NCBI RefSeq assembly: GCF_900102185.1
Contig: NZ_LT629690.1
Span: forward strand, 2,790,001 to 2,854,000
Direction of reading: 5' to 3'
From: Terriglobus roseus
Lineage (GTDB): Bacteria; Acidobacteriota; Terriglobia; Terriglobales; Acidobacteriaceae
Length of the DNA: 64,000 nucleotides
The notes beneath the pieces are model-generated. The model was not told the origin of the DNA and did not search any database. It saw only the letters and a list, made by a program, of their open reading frames with translations. The stretch's first letter is position 1; the number at the start of each line of letters is the position of its first letter. Shown piece by piece: positions 8,862-19,517 of this stretch. A program made the position numbers and the translations under genes.

Positions 8862-9662
8862 ATGGACCTTGGACTGAAAGATAGCGTCATTCTTGTCACA
8901 GGCGGCGGCAGCGGCATTGGCCAGGCAATCACACGCGCCTGTCTTGCTGAAGGCGCACGTGTACTCATACTCAGCCGCATCTCGGAAGGGGTCGAGGAGT
9001 TCATACGGGAGATGCAGGACCATCATCTTCCCTGCGAACTTCGCGTAACGGAACTCGACGATCCAGAGCATTGCCGCAGCGCAGTGGAATATCTGCATGA
9101 ACGGTACGGGCGCCTAGATGCGTTGGTGAACAATGCAGGTTTCAATGACGGAGTGGGGCTGGAGCACGGTTCGATTGACGGCTTTCAGCGTAGTTTGTCA
9201 TTGAACCTGCTGCATTGCTATGCACTCGCTCACCATGCGGTACCGCTGTTAAAGACCAGCCGCGGCTCCATCCTGAATGTCGCCAGCAAAGTTGCTGTGA
9301 CAGGGCAAGGCGGCACATCAGGCTATGCTGCGTCCAAAGGCGCATTGCTGGCGCTGACGCGTGAATGGGCCGCAGAGTTAATTCCCTTCGGTGTGCGCGT
9401 GAACTGCATCATTCCAGCTGAAGTCATGACGCCACAATATACAAAGTGGCTGCGTACGCTGGCCGATCCCGACGGCACGGTCGCACATATCGCAGCGCAA
9501 GTACCGCTAGAGCACCGCATGACACGCGTAGAAGAGATTGCATCGACTGCGGTTTTCCTGCTATCTCCCACGCAGTCAAGTCACACTACCGGACAACACA
9601 TTCATGTCGATGGCGGCTATGTGCATCTGGACCGGATGCTCACGGTAAAAGCACTTCACTAG
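8862..9662 (+). CDS. SDR dehydrogenase, probably L-fucose dehydrogenase
   Basis: A 266-residue SDR with GGGSGIGQAI, NNAGFND, catalytic YAASKGA and C-terminal HIHVDGGYVHLDRML. It is the last gene of the fucose cluster and overlaps tail-to-tail with oxyR by 4 bp. L-fucose dehydrogenase (fucose to fuconolactone) is the one pathway activity otherwise missing, so this is the natural candidate. Being the fifth gene rather than the first is unusual, and it could instead act on another 6-deoxy sugar. Confidence 0.75.
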   Translation: MDLGLKDSVILVTGGGSGIGQAITRACLAEGARVLILSRISEGVEEFIREMQDHHLPCELRVTELDDPEHCRSAVEYLHERYGRLDALVNNAGFNDGVGLEHGSIDGFQRSLSLNLLHCYALAHHAVPLLKTSRGSILNVASKVAVTGQGGTSGYAASKGALLALTREWAAELIPFGVRVNCIIPAEVMTPQYTKWLRTLADPDGTVAHIAAQVPLEHRMTRVEEIASTAVFLLSPTQSSHTTGQHIHVDGGYVHLDRMLTVKALH

Positions 9663-10582
9663 GAGATCACCGCTATGGATGAGTCAGCCTTTGCAGACCT
9701 CTTCCCTTGCGATGACTGCCTCACCATGCCGGCAAGAAATGCTCGCTGAACATGGCTGAAGCTGCGACCACGTAATACAGCGGCCACAATCGTGCGAGAG
9801 GCTCGCGGATCCATGATCTTCGCGTAATGACATGCAGCACTGCTATCAACCGCCATCTCCGGCACGATAGACACTCCGATCCCCGCTGCTACCATGCCGA
9901 GCAGGCTACTGAACTGGCCACTTTCAAACGCAATATTCGGCGTGATCCGCGCGTGTGTGCAGGCAGCGATGGTCAGATCGCGAAAACAGTGCCCATCACG
10001 CAGCATCACAAACGACTCACCGCGAAGCTCTTTCATAGTGAGACCTTTTTTGCGAGCAAGGAGATGCGTCTTCGGTAAGGCGGCAAAGAGTGGTTCGGTG
10101 TGAAGCGTGAATGTCTCCAGATCCTTGTGACGCAGCGGCAACGCGAGAATAGCGATGTCGATGGAGAGATCACGCAATCCATCAATCAGCACGGGTGTTG
10201 TCTCTTCCACAATGCGCAGCTTCGCCACCGGAAACTTCCGCGTAAAGTCTGCAGTGTAACCAGGCATCCGATACGGAGCGATGGTTGGAATAACGCCGAC
10301 TGTGATCTTGCCCTGTGTGTCTGCCGACGTCTCCGCAACGCTGTTACGTGCTGCGTCAAGCTGCGACAGGATCGTTCTTGCATGCGGAAGAAATGCCTGC
10401 CCTGCTTCCGTAAGTCGCACGCGACGGCCAAGCCTATCAAATAACCTTGCTCCCAAGTCTTCTTCCAGCTTTTGAATCTGCTGCGATAGGGACGGTTGCG
10501 CAATATGGCAGGACTCCGCAGCGCGGCTGAAGCTACCTGTTTCCGCAACTGCGCAGGCGTATCGGAGCTGCTGTATTTCCAT
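9659..10582 (-). CDS. oxyR: OxyR, LysR-family peroxide sensor and regulator
   Basis: A 307-residue LysR-type regulator. The N-terminal winged HTH is typical (FSRAAESCHIAQPSLSQQI). The segment MLRDGHCFRDLTIAAC places cysteines at residues 199 and 208, the same numbering as the redox pair of E. coli OxyR that forms a disulfide with H2O2. It is divergent from katG, the classic OxyR target, and a near-consensus OxyR site covers its start codon, so autoregulation is likely. Its stop overlaps the stop of the convergent fucose dehydrogenase gene (9659-9662). Identification is strong. Confidence 0.93.
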   Translation of the reverse strand: MEIQQLRYACAVAETGSFSRAAESCHIAQPSLSQQIQKLEEDLGARLFDRLGRRVRLTEAGQAFLPHARTILSQLDAARNSVAETSADTQGKITVGVIPTIAPYRMPGYTADFTRKFPVAKLRIVEETTPVLIDGLRDLSIDIAILALPLRHKDLETFTLHTEPLFAALPKTHLLARKKGLTMKELRGESFVMLRDGHCFRDLTIAACTHARITPNIAFESGQFSSLLGMVAAGIGVSIVPEMAVDSSAACHYAKIMDPRASRTIVAAVLRGRSFSHVQRAFLAGMVRQSSQGKRSAKADSSIAVIS

Positions 10583-10617
10583 AGCTTTATTCTATGCCTC
10601 GCATGCGAATTATGTAT
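10581..10617. promoter_or_regulatory. OxyR-binding site between oxyR and katG
   Basis: Four quarter-sites sit at exact seven-base spacing: ATAG at 10581, CTAT at 10592, ATGC at 10603 and GTAT at 10614. Compared with the ATAG-N7-CTAT-N7-ATAG-N7-CTAT consensus this is 13 of 16 matches. The first element overlaps the oxyR start codon, and a weak -10-like TACATT at 10642-10647 lies downstream on the katG side. This fits OxyR repressing itself and activating katG. Confidence 0.75.
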
Positions 10618-10749
10618 TTCCCCTATCCATTGCCTCGGTGCTACATTCAATCTCGCTCAGCGGTGTGAGTCTTCGCCGTCACAAACAATTCATAATGCCG
10701 TGCGATGGTGCAGCCAGACCTTGCAAGGCACGCAGTTCTTCACAAGTAA

Positions 10750-13050
<2,301 letters not shown>

Positions 13051-13076
13051 AGTAATCCCGATATAGCTGCAACAAC

Positions 13077-13119
13077 AAACGCCCGCTCCTCTACCGTTAT
13101 AGGTAAGGAACGGGCGTTT
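13077..13119 (+). terminator. Intrinsic terminator after katG
   Basis: AAACGCCCG at 13077-13085 pairs with CGGGCGTTT at 13111-13119, and the inner part also folds (CTACC with GGTA). It lies 27 bp after the katG stop and before the LacI-family gene. Confidence 0.8.
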
Positions 13120-13161
13120 GCCGTTGTTCATTCCGTGTGGGATTACGGTAGGATTGGCTCC

Positions 13162-14190
13162 ATGGCAGCTTCCCGGCTAAGTGATATCGCCAAACGCGCT
13201 GGTGTATCCATCGCAGCAGTCTCCATTGCACTGAACGACCGCAACACTACACGCGTAAGTGCCGCGAAGCGCGACCTGATCTACAAAATTGCTGAAGAGC
13301 TCTCCTATTCTCCTAACGAATTGGCCAAGGCGTTAGCTGAGAAGCGCAGCCGACTGCTGGGGCTTGTAGTTCCCATGCGCGATCCGATCTTCTTCAACCA
13401 ATTCATCGCTCAGGCTCTCTCCGGGATTCAGTCCACGCTGATGCGGCGTGGCTATAACCTGCTGATCTTCTCGCCGTCGGGTAGGCCTGGTCGTACAACA
13501 CGCGATCAGATATTGGAAAGCCGCTTCACGGATGGCTTACTGTTCATCAACACTCGTTCCTGTTCTGCACGCGATATCAACGAAACCATTCACGAGTTGA
13601 ATGAGGCGAAGATTCGCTTCGCCATGATGAACAGCTACTACGGCCGCGCTCCTGTGAATTACGTTGGCGTGGACGATGCGGCAATTGGCGAAGCCGCAAT
13701 TCGTTACTTAGTGCAGCGGGGCCATAAACGCATCGCATTTCTGAGCGGCGAAAGCACGCTGCCCACCCACATCCATCTGCTGCAGGGGCTGCGCAGGGCC
13801 ATGATTGATTTTGGTCTGGAGCTAAAGCCTGAGCATATTGGCTGTACGCATTACGACCAGACACAGGCGTTCAGCATTATGGACGCTTGGTTCGCTCGCA
13901 AGAAGGATCGCCCAACCGCCATCTTTGCTGCCGACGACACTTTGCTAGTGCATATTTACGACTACATGGAAGCGCGGCGCCTGTCCGCTCCGGGCGATGT
14001 AGCCATTCTTGCGCGCGCCAACTCCGCAAATGCAGGCGGCTTGCGGCCACGTCCCACAGCTTTCTTTATTCCCGTATTCGAAATGGGACAGCTCGCAGCA
14101 GACATGGTGATTGACGCCATTGAAAAGCCTGAACGGCCACCACAGCGTGTTCTGCTCCCCTTCACGTTCTCTGCGGGAAACACGACCTAG
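13162..14190 (+). CDS. LacI-family transcriptional repressor
   Basis: A 342-residue regulator. The HTH at residues 4-25 reads RLSDIAKRAGVSIAAVSIALND, with hinge helix NELAKALAEKRS, followed by a periplasmic-binding-protein-like effector domain (LLGLVVPMRDPIF, GVDDAAIGEAAIRYL, FAADDTLLV). The ATG at 13162 is chosen because the HTH begins there; the upstream in-frame ATG at 13135 adds residues unlike the family. It immediately precedes the glycan locus, whose three promoters carry a shared CG-centred dyad of the kind LacI proteins bind. The effector is presumably a sugar released by the locus, but this is inferred. Unlike many paralogues it shows no such operator at its own start. Confidence 0.9.
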   Translation: MAASRLSDIAKRAGVSIAAVSIALNDRNTTRVSAAKRDLIYKIAEELSYSPNELAKALAEKRSRLLGLVVPMRDPIFFNQFIAQALSGIQSTLMRRGYNLLIFSPSGRPGRTTRDQILESRFTDGLLFINTRSCSARDINETIHELNEAKIRFAMMNSYYGRAPVNYVGVDDAAIGEAAIRYLVQRGHKRIAFLSGESTLPTHIHLLQGLRRAMIDFGLELKPEHIGCTHYDQTQAFSIMDAWFARKKDRPTAIFAADDTLLVHIYDYMEARRLSAPGDVAILARANSANAGGLRPRPTAFFIPVFEMGQLAADMVIDAIEKPERPPQRVLLPFTFSAGNTT

Positions 14191-14211
14191 TTTGGCCCCA
14201 AATAAAAGTGT

Positions 14212-14262
14212 TTGACATAGGCGGAAGCAGCTTGTTAGGTTAATCGACGTTAAACGGTTAAC
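14212..14262 (+). promoter_or_regulatory. Promoter and LacI-type operator 1
   Basis: A perfect -35 TTGACA (14212-14217) is followed after 18 bp by a weak -10 TAGGTT (14236-14241). Just downstream is the dyad GTTAAACGGTTAAC at 14249-14262, six bases before the MFS start codon. A related half dyad TTAATCG begins at 14240. A repressor bound here would cover the promoter and start site. Confidence 0.72.
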
Positions 14263-14267
14263 TTGTT

Positions 14268-15566
14268 ATGAGCTCCCAAACTTCGTCTGATTCGGCTGTC
14301 AGCACCCCGCCGCCCCTCACGGGCGTTGAGACTGTTGCAAGCGGAAGAAAGACGACGTTGCACGCTGCACATACCAGTCCCCGACGATGGCTCTATGCCG
14401 GACTGCTACTGCTGGCGTCTGTGGTGAATTACATCGATCGGCAAACGTTGTCTGTACTCGCAGTGACGATGCAGCATGATCTGCACTTGACCGATGTGGA
14501 TTATGGCCATGTTGTGCAGGCTTTCCTGCTGGCGTACATGGTGATGTATACCCTTTCCGGACGGCTCGTAGATCGTTTCGGGGCGCGCTGGACACAGGGT
14601 GTGTTTCTTTTGGTCTGGTCTGTGGCCGATGCATGCACAGGCTTCGCACGCGGTTTCTTCTCGCTTGCCACAAGCCGATTCGCTCTTGGCGCAGCCGAAC
14701 CAGGGAATTACACTGCCTCCCTCCGCGCATCTGGGGATTGGTTCAACGAGCGCGAGCGCTCCATTGCAGTAGGCATCTACAGCATGGGCGGCACATTGGG
14801 TGCAGCTATCGCCGTCCCCATCGCCGCAGGCCTGGCAACAGCATTTGGATGGCGTTCTGCGTTCTTTGTCACCGGAGCGATTGGTGCTTTATTAGCGGCT
14901 GTTTGGATGCTGTTGTATCGCGACCCTGCGGTTCAGCGTGAACGCGCAGCATCAGTGCCTTGGCTCACGGTATTACGCCAGCCACATATCGCAGCGCTAC
15001 TTATCACGCGCACTATGACCGACAGCGTTTGGTACTTCTTTCTGTTCTGGTCCGTGAAGTACATGCAGGATACGCATGGACTCACATTGAAAACAGTGGG
15101 TACTACGCTCTGGATTCTTTACGTTGCCGCGGACATAGGCTCTTTGCTTGGCGGATTTATCTCGGGAAAACTTGTGCCGCGTTTCGGTGCATTGCGTGCC
15201 CGCTTCGTCATCATGTTGCCTGTAGCGGCATGCATGTTTGCACTTTGCACCGTGCCGCATCTGCATAGCACCAGCGCCGCAATCACGGTACTTAGCGGGC
15301 TGGCGTTATGCCACATGGCATGGATGACGAATGCCACTGTGATGACGCTGGATCTGTTTCCGCGTTCCATGGCCACGACTGTACAAGGCATGATTGGCTC
15401 GGCAAGCGCCGCGGGCGGGTTGCTCACAGCGGCGGCCATTGGTTCAAGTATTCAGACACATGGCTATACGCCTGTGTTCTACGGGTTGTGCATATTGCAT
15501 CCGCTCGCCGCCCTGCTGTTGTGGTGGCGCATTGGATCGCGTGCAGTTGTAGGAGGACAGGGATGA
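14268..15566 (+). CDS. MFS transporter, anion:cation symporter (hexuronate/ExuT-like) family
   Basis: A 432-residue, about 12-helix transporter. The segment VNYIDRQTLSVLAVTMQHDL, followed by GRLVDRFGARWTQG and FALGAAEPGNYTASLRASGDWFNERERS, is typical of the ACS family that takes up hexuronates, galactonate and similar sugar acids with protons. It starts six bases after LacI operator 1. Its stop overlaps the ATG of the following FAD oxidoreductase (ATGA at 15563-15566), so the two are translationally coupled. An acidic sugar substrate is inferred from the family. Confidence 0.85.
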   Translation: MSSQTSSDSAVSTPPPLTGVETVASGRKTTLHAAHTSPRRWLYAGLLLLASVVNYIDRQTLSVLAVTMQHDLHLTDVDYGHVVQAFLLAYMVMYTLSGRLVDRFGARWTQGVFLLVWSVADACTGFARGFFSLATSRFALGAAEPGNYTASLRASGDWFNERERSIAVGIYSMGGTLGAAIAVPIAAGLATAFGWRSAFFVTGAIGALLAAVWMLLYRDPAVQRERAASVPWLTVLRQPHIAALLITRTMTDSVWYFFLFWSVKYMQDTHGLTLKTVGTTLWILYVAADIGSLLGGFISGKLVPRFGALRARFVIMLPVAACMFALCTVPHLHSTSAAITVLSGLALCHMAWMTNATVMTLDLFPRSMATTVQGMIGSASAAGGLLTAAAIGSSIQTHGYTPVFYGLCILHPLAALLLWWRIGSRAVVGGQG

Positions 15567-17857
15567 AGCAGCAGACAGAACAGTATGACGTGGTGGTGTG
15601 TGGTGGGGGTTTGGCAGGTGTATGTGCGGCCATTGCAGCGGCGCGTGGAGGCGCGGCAACATGCCTGGTGCAGGACAGGCCGGTGCTAGGCGGCAACAGC
15701 TCGTCTGAAGTTCGTGTCACACCGCATGGCGCTGCTGCTTTTCATGCGTACGCCCGCGAAACCGGCATTCTCTCAGAACTCTTAATTGAAGAGCGCGCAC
15801 AAAACCACGAAGAGATTTTCGAGAATGGCTGGACCAACTCCGTGTGGGACATGGTGCAGTACGACCTGGTGCAGCGCACACCTAACCTGACACTGCATTT
15901 GAACACCACAGTGCTTGGCGTTGAGATGGATGGACGCACACTTAAGGCAGTGCGCTGCCGCATTGGCAATGCGGAAGTAGACCTTACGTTGGAAGCCAAG
16001 GTCTTCATCGATTGCACGGGTGATGGCATGGTTGCAGCCGAGGCGGGCTGCGAATGGCGCATGGGCAGCGAGGGCAAAGTCGAGTTCAACGAGCCCCACG
16101 CTCCTACCGTCGCCAACGGCGACATTATGGGAAACTCCATTCACTTTCGCGCGCGTGATATGGGGCGCCCTGTTCCCTTTAAACGGCCCGACTGGGCCAT
16201 GCATTATGACGATGCACGGTTCTTCTATGACCAGGGACGTCTACCCAAAGAGATTCGCGGTGGTTATTGGTGGATTGAGATCGGTGTGCCATACGACACG
16301 ATCCATCAAGCAGAAGAGATTCGTCATGAGCTTACGCGGCACACGTTAGGTGTGTGGGACTGGATCAAGAATCGCGATCCTAAAACGATGAACTTGGCGG
16401 AAAACTGGGCGCTGGATTGGATAGGTCAAGTTCCCGGAAAGCGCGAAAGCCGTCGCATCATGGGCCTCTATCTGATGAACGAATGGGATGCGATCCGCGC
16501 CACCGTTCACGAAGATGAGATCGCCTTCGGTGGTTGGTTCATTGACATCCATACACCGGGAGGGTTGCTGGCGCCTACCAGTGAGCCAGCAAGCGCGGAA
16601 GGCTATTCCGAAACAAGCGATTATGCCGCGCGCTCTTATGCTGGCCCTTATGGCATTCCTTTGCGGAGCCTTGTTTCGAAAGATGTCGATAACCTGATGA
16701 TGGCAGGCCGCAACGTCAGTGCGACGCATTGTGCATTGGCTACCGTGCGCGTAATGGCGACAACCGCATTGATGGGACAGGCCGCCGGAGTAACAGCCGC
16801 GTTGGCGGCTCAACAGAACACTTCCCCCGCACACATTGCATCAACTCAATACCAACATGTGCAGCAGACTCTCCTTCGAGAGGGTTGCTTCCTGCCAAAT
16901 ATAAAGAATGAAGACACAGGCGACCTGGCTCAACGCGCCACAGTATCTGCATCAAGCGAAGCACGTTTCGCAGGCGTGGGCCCGGAAAGTCACGGCGCGC
17001 ACGAAGGCCTCGCCTTCTGGCGCGATCAAGCTGTGCCTCTGCGCGAGGAGTTGCTGCAACGCCGTGGACAGTGGATCGCCTTAGGTGGAGAGAGGCTGCA
17101 AACGCTTCGCTTCTGTCTCTCGAATACAAGCGAAATACCGCAGCGTGTCTCAGTGAAGCTCATGGAAGTGCAGCACATCTGGGATTACCGCGTGGATGAT
17201 GCAATGGAACTCTGCACAGGTGAAATCATCTTGTTTCCTGGGCCGAAACAGTGGATTGAGTGGCATGTCCCCGCAGATACAGCGCTTCAACAAGACTCTT
17301 ACATCCGCGTAGACCTGCTGCCCAATCCTCACGTGCAATGGCATGTTGCAAACGCGGTGGAGCCGGGACATGTGTCTGCGTTTGAAATGTCGCCAGGCAA
17401 GATGCGCCGCTATTCAAGCGGTGTGACGCTCTCCATGCAGGTAGAACCGCCTCAAAGGTCGTACTCCCCCGCAAACGTTTTGAGTGGAGTAACGCGCCCG
17501 CATGCCACCACAAATCTGTGGCGATCGGATCCAGCACAACCGCTTCCACAGTGGCTGGAACTGGACTGGACAACACCACAAAACGTTTCGGAAATGATCC
17601 TGACTTTCCCCGGTCATCTACTGCGGGAATACCACGCCTACGCGCCGATGTATCGCGATCCGCAGTGTGTTCGCGATTACGACGTCCAAATTCACGATGG
17701 TGAAAATTGGCGCACTGTCTCCGAAGTTCGCGGTAACTATCAGCGAAGAAACGTAGTCGCATTCGCCGAACCGCTTCGCACAGATCGCATGCGCGTTGTA
17801 GTGCTTGCAACACATGGCGACCCTTCTGCAGCCATCTACGAAATTCGCCTGTACTAA
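15563..17857 (+). CDS. FAD-dependent oxidoreductase (PF12831 type) with C-terminal beta-sandwich region, copy 1
   Basis: The ATG at 15563 overlaps the MFS stop and follows AGGAGGACAGGG, giving 764 residues. The FAD loop VVVCGGGLAGVCAAIAAARGG and the signature VQDRPVLGGNSSSEVR identify the FAD_oxidored family. The second dinucleotide-site segment is FIDCTGDGMVAAEAG, and an ATG-type motif NLMMAGRNVSATHCALATVRVM follows. After about residue 510 the chain changes to a beta-rich region resembling a discoidin or carbohydrate-binding domain. No signal peptide, so probably cytoplasmic. Some relatives are labelled xanthan lyase in databases without biochemical basis. It is paralogous to the gene at 26101-28404. 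Substrate unknown; oxidation of an imported sugar is the contextual guess. Confidence 0.8.
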   Translation: MKQQTEQYDVVVCGGGLAGVCAAIAAARGGAATCLVQDRPVLGGNSSSEVRVTPHGAAAFHAYARETGILSELLIEERAQNHEEIFENGWTNSVWDMVQYDLVQRTPNLTLHLNTTVLGVEMDGRTLKAVRCRIGNAEVDLTLEAKVFIDCTGDGMVAAEAGCEWRMGSEGKVEFNEPHAPTVANGDIMGNSIHFRARDMGRPVPFKRPDWAMHYDDARFFYDQGRLPKEIRGGYWWIEIGVPYDTIHQAEEIRHELTRHTLGVWDWIKNRDPKTMNLAENWALDWIGQVPGKRESRRIMGLYLMNEWDAIRATVHEDEIAFGGWFIDIHTPGGLLAPTSEPASAEGYSETSDYAARSYAGPYGIPLRSLVSKDVDNLMMAGRNVSATHCALATVRVMATTALMGQAAGVTAALAAQQNTSPAHIASTQYQHVQQTLLREGCFLPNIKNEDTGDLAQRATVSASSEARFAGVGPESHGAHEGLAFWRDQAVPLREELLQRRGQWIALGGERLQTLRFCLSNTSEIPQRVSVKLMEVQHIWDYRVDDAMELCTGEIILFPGPKQWIEWHVPADTALQQDSYIRVDLLPNPHVQWHVANAVEPGHVSAFEMSPGKMRRYSSGVTLSMQVEPPQRSYSPANVLSGVTRPHATTNLWRSDPAQPLPQWLELDWTTPQNVSEMILTFPGHLLREYHAYAPMYRDPQCVRDYDVQIHDGENWRTVSEVRGNYQRRNVVAFAEPLRTDRMRVVVLATHGDPSAAIYEIRLY

Positions 17858-17919
17858 CAGCTATTCAAGCCCTATACGTAACCTTTTCCTTGAAAACAAA
17901 GCTGGCACGAGAAAAGGTC

Positions 17920-17975
17920 TTGACAATGCATTCACAGTTTTTCTAATCTCGCCGCCGTCTAGTTAATCGGTTAAC
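17920..17975 (+). promoter_or_regulatory. Promoter and LacI-type operator 2
   Basis: TTGACA at 17920-17925, 16-bp spacer, then TCTAAT at 17942-17947 (five of six). The dyad GTTAATCGGTTAAC at 17962-17975 is one base different from operator 1 and ends one base before the ATG at 17977. This is the strongest promoter match in the locus. Confidence 0.78.
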
Positions 17976-17976
17976 C

Positions 17977-19473
17977 ATGTCATTCGAAATTTCCCGAATC
18001 ACATCTCGAATCGCGCAGCATCCATGCCGATCCATCGCGATACGCATGCTGTTTGCGGCTATTCCCGTCTGCGCTGTTGCGCAAAATCGAGGCGACTACA
18101 CGCTGCGGTATGACCAGCCACATCAGGTGATTCGTGGGCTCGGATTCGAAATCCAAAGCGACTCCATCGCATCTGGCAATGCAGGGATGCCCGAAGAAGT
18201 GATCGCTGTTCCGCATGATCTAACGCCTGAAGAGAAGGTGCGCTTCGCAAAAGAGATGCTGCATGGCTTCCGTTATGCGCGGCTGGCGATGGGCCTTTAT
18301 TTACGCGGCCTGGATGCAGAGCAGAAACACATTGTGGAGCGTTATCCAGGACAGATGGCTGACCTGAAACAGATGCAGGATCTATCTGGCATCCAGGGCT
18401 TTGATGTTGAGTACTGGTCACCCGCGCCGTATTGGAAGCAGAACAAAACTTATTATGGCGGCCCCATCGCTGCGCATGATCCGCAGTTTGTGGGGCAGTT
18501 CAGTGATGCGATGGTGCAGGACCTTCGCTATCTGCAATCTCACGGATTACATATCGCGCAATGGGGTCTTCAGAATGAGCCGGTGGTTGGCCACTTAAAG
18601 TCAAGTCCCGGCGCTGCCGCAGGCACGGATAAGGGGCAGTCGTACTCGACCTGCTTCTATTCTCCGGAGGACTATTACACCGTCCTTGCAGCCACCGCAC
18701 CGAAGGTTCACGCACTGTTCCCTGCTGTGGAGATTCATGCACCAAGCTGGGATGGCCCTGCTGGCACATACGCTGCTGAGATTCGTAAAGACCCCGCGTT
18801 GTTGAAACAGATTGATGCTTGGACATGGCATCAGATTGGCCACAATTCGAACGACCAGATCACACTACGCGAGAAATATCTCGCAGGTGCAGAAGGTAAA
18901 GCGGTTTACCAAAACGAATTCGAGTATCAGTCCTGGGACAAGAACATGCCAGTTGATGCCTACTTCATGAACACAGGGCAAGCGCTGATGAACTGGATGA
19001 CGTTTGAGGATTCGCCAGTCTGGTACTGGCTCCATGCGATGAAGCCTGTTTCGAATTTAGAAGCCACCGGATATGCGTTGGGGTTCTGGCGTCCTGACGG
19101 TGAGTTGAAGAACAACATTGCACCGGCGATTCAACCGGGGCATTGGGATTACAACCCGCACAGTTACAACGCAATCGCGGGATTTTTGAAGTACCTACCG
19201 TGGGATTCGACGCGGCTTGCCGTCGATGAGAGCGAAGTCCGTAATGACCAACGCATTCTCGTCTGGCGTTCGAAGAACGGCCGATTGGGCGTTGCTCTTT
19301 CCAATCGTGGCACTACACCGTTCCAGTTTCATCTGCATGGAATTCGTTCCGCCCAATTAAGCGGCCATCGTTACACCTTGCAGTCACGTGACGTTTCTCT
19401 TTCCAGCAAGAAAGTATCTACGGACCTCGTGATTACGGTTCCTCCGCAGAGCTTCGAGTTCTGGATTGGGTAA
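17977..19473 (+). CDS. Exported GH30-like glycoside hydrolase
   Basis: A 498-residue clan GH-A enzyme: N-terminal strand HQVIRGLGFEIQSD, acid/base Glu201 in WGLQNEPVV and nucleophile Glu314 in VYQNEFEYQSW, then a small C-terminal beta domain ending in VTVPPQSFEFWIG-like residues, as in GH30 enzymes. A signal peptide is present but has an unusual long N-region before MLFAAIPVCAVAQ (residues 24-36). The ATG has no Shine-Dalgarno because the operator occupies its place; the in-frame ATG at 18046 would leave too short a leader. Its GH30 subfamily, and so its beta-linked substrate, is not clear. It is the first gene of a likely operon with the TonB receptor and the GH2 gene. Confidence 0.8.
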   Translation: MSFEISRITSRIAQHPCRSIAIRMLFAAIPVCAVAQNRGDYTLRYDQPHQVIRGLGFEIQSDSIASGNAGMPEEVIAVPHDLTPEEKVRFAKEMLHGFRYARLAMGLYLRGLDAEQKHIVERYPGQMADLKQMQDLSGIQGFDVEYWSPAPYWKQNKTYYGGPIAAHDPQFVGQFSDAMVQDLRYLQSHGLHIAQWGLQNEPVVGHLKSSPGAAAGTDKGQSYSTCFYSPEDYYTVLAATAPKVHALFPAVEIHAPSWDGPAGTYAAEIRKDPALLKQIDAWTWHQIGHNSNDQITLREKYLAGAEGKAVYQNEFEYQSWDKNMPVDAYFMNTGQALMNWMTFEDSPVWYWLHAMKPVSNLEATGYALGFWRPDGELKNNIAPAIQPGHWDYNPHSYNAIAGFLKYLPWDSTRLAVDESEVRNDQRILVWRSKNGRLGVALSNRGTTPFQFHLHGIRSAQLSGHRYTLQSRDVSLSSKKVSTDLVITVPPQSFEFWIG

Positions 19474-19517
19474 GTAGCAACACATAAAAGAACGCAGACC
19501 TATCCTGGGGTGAAGGT

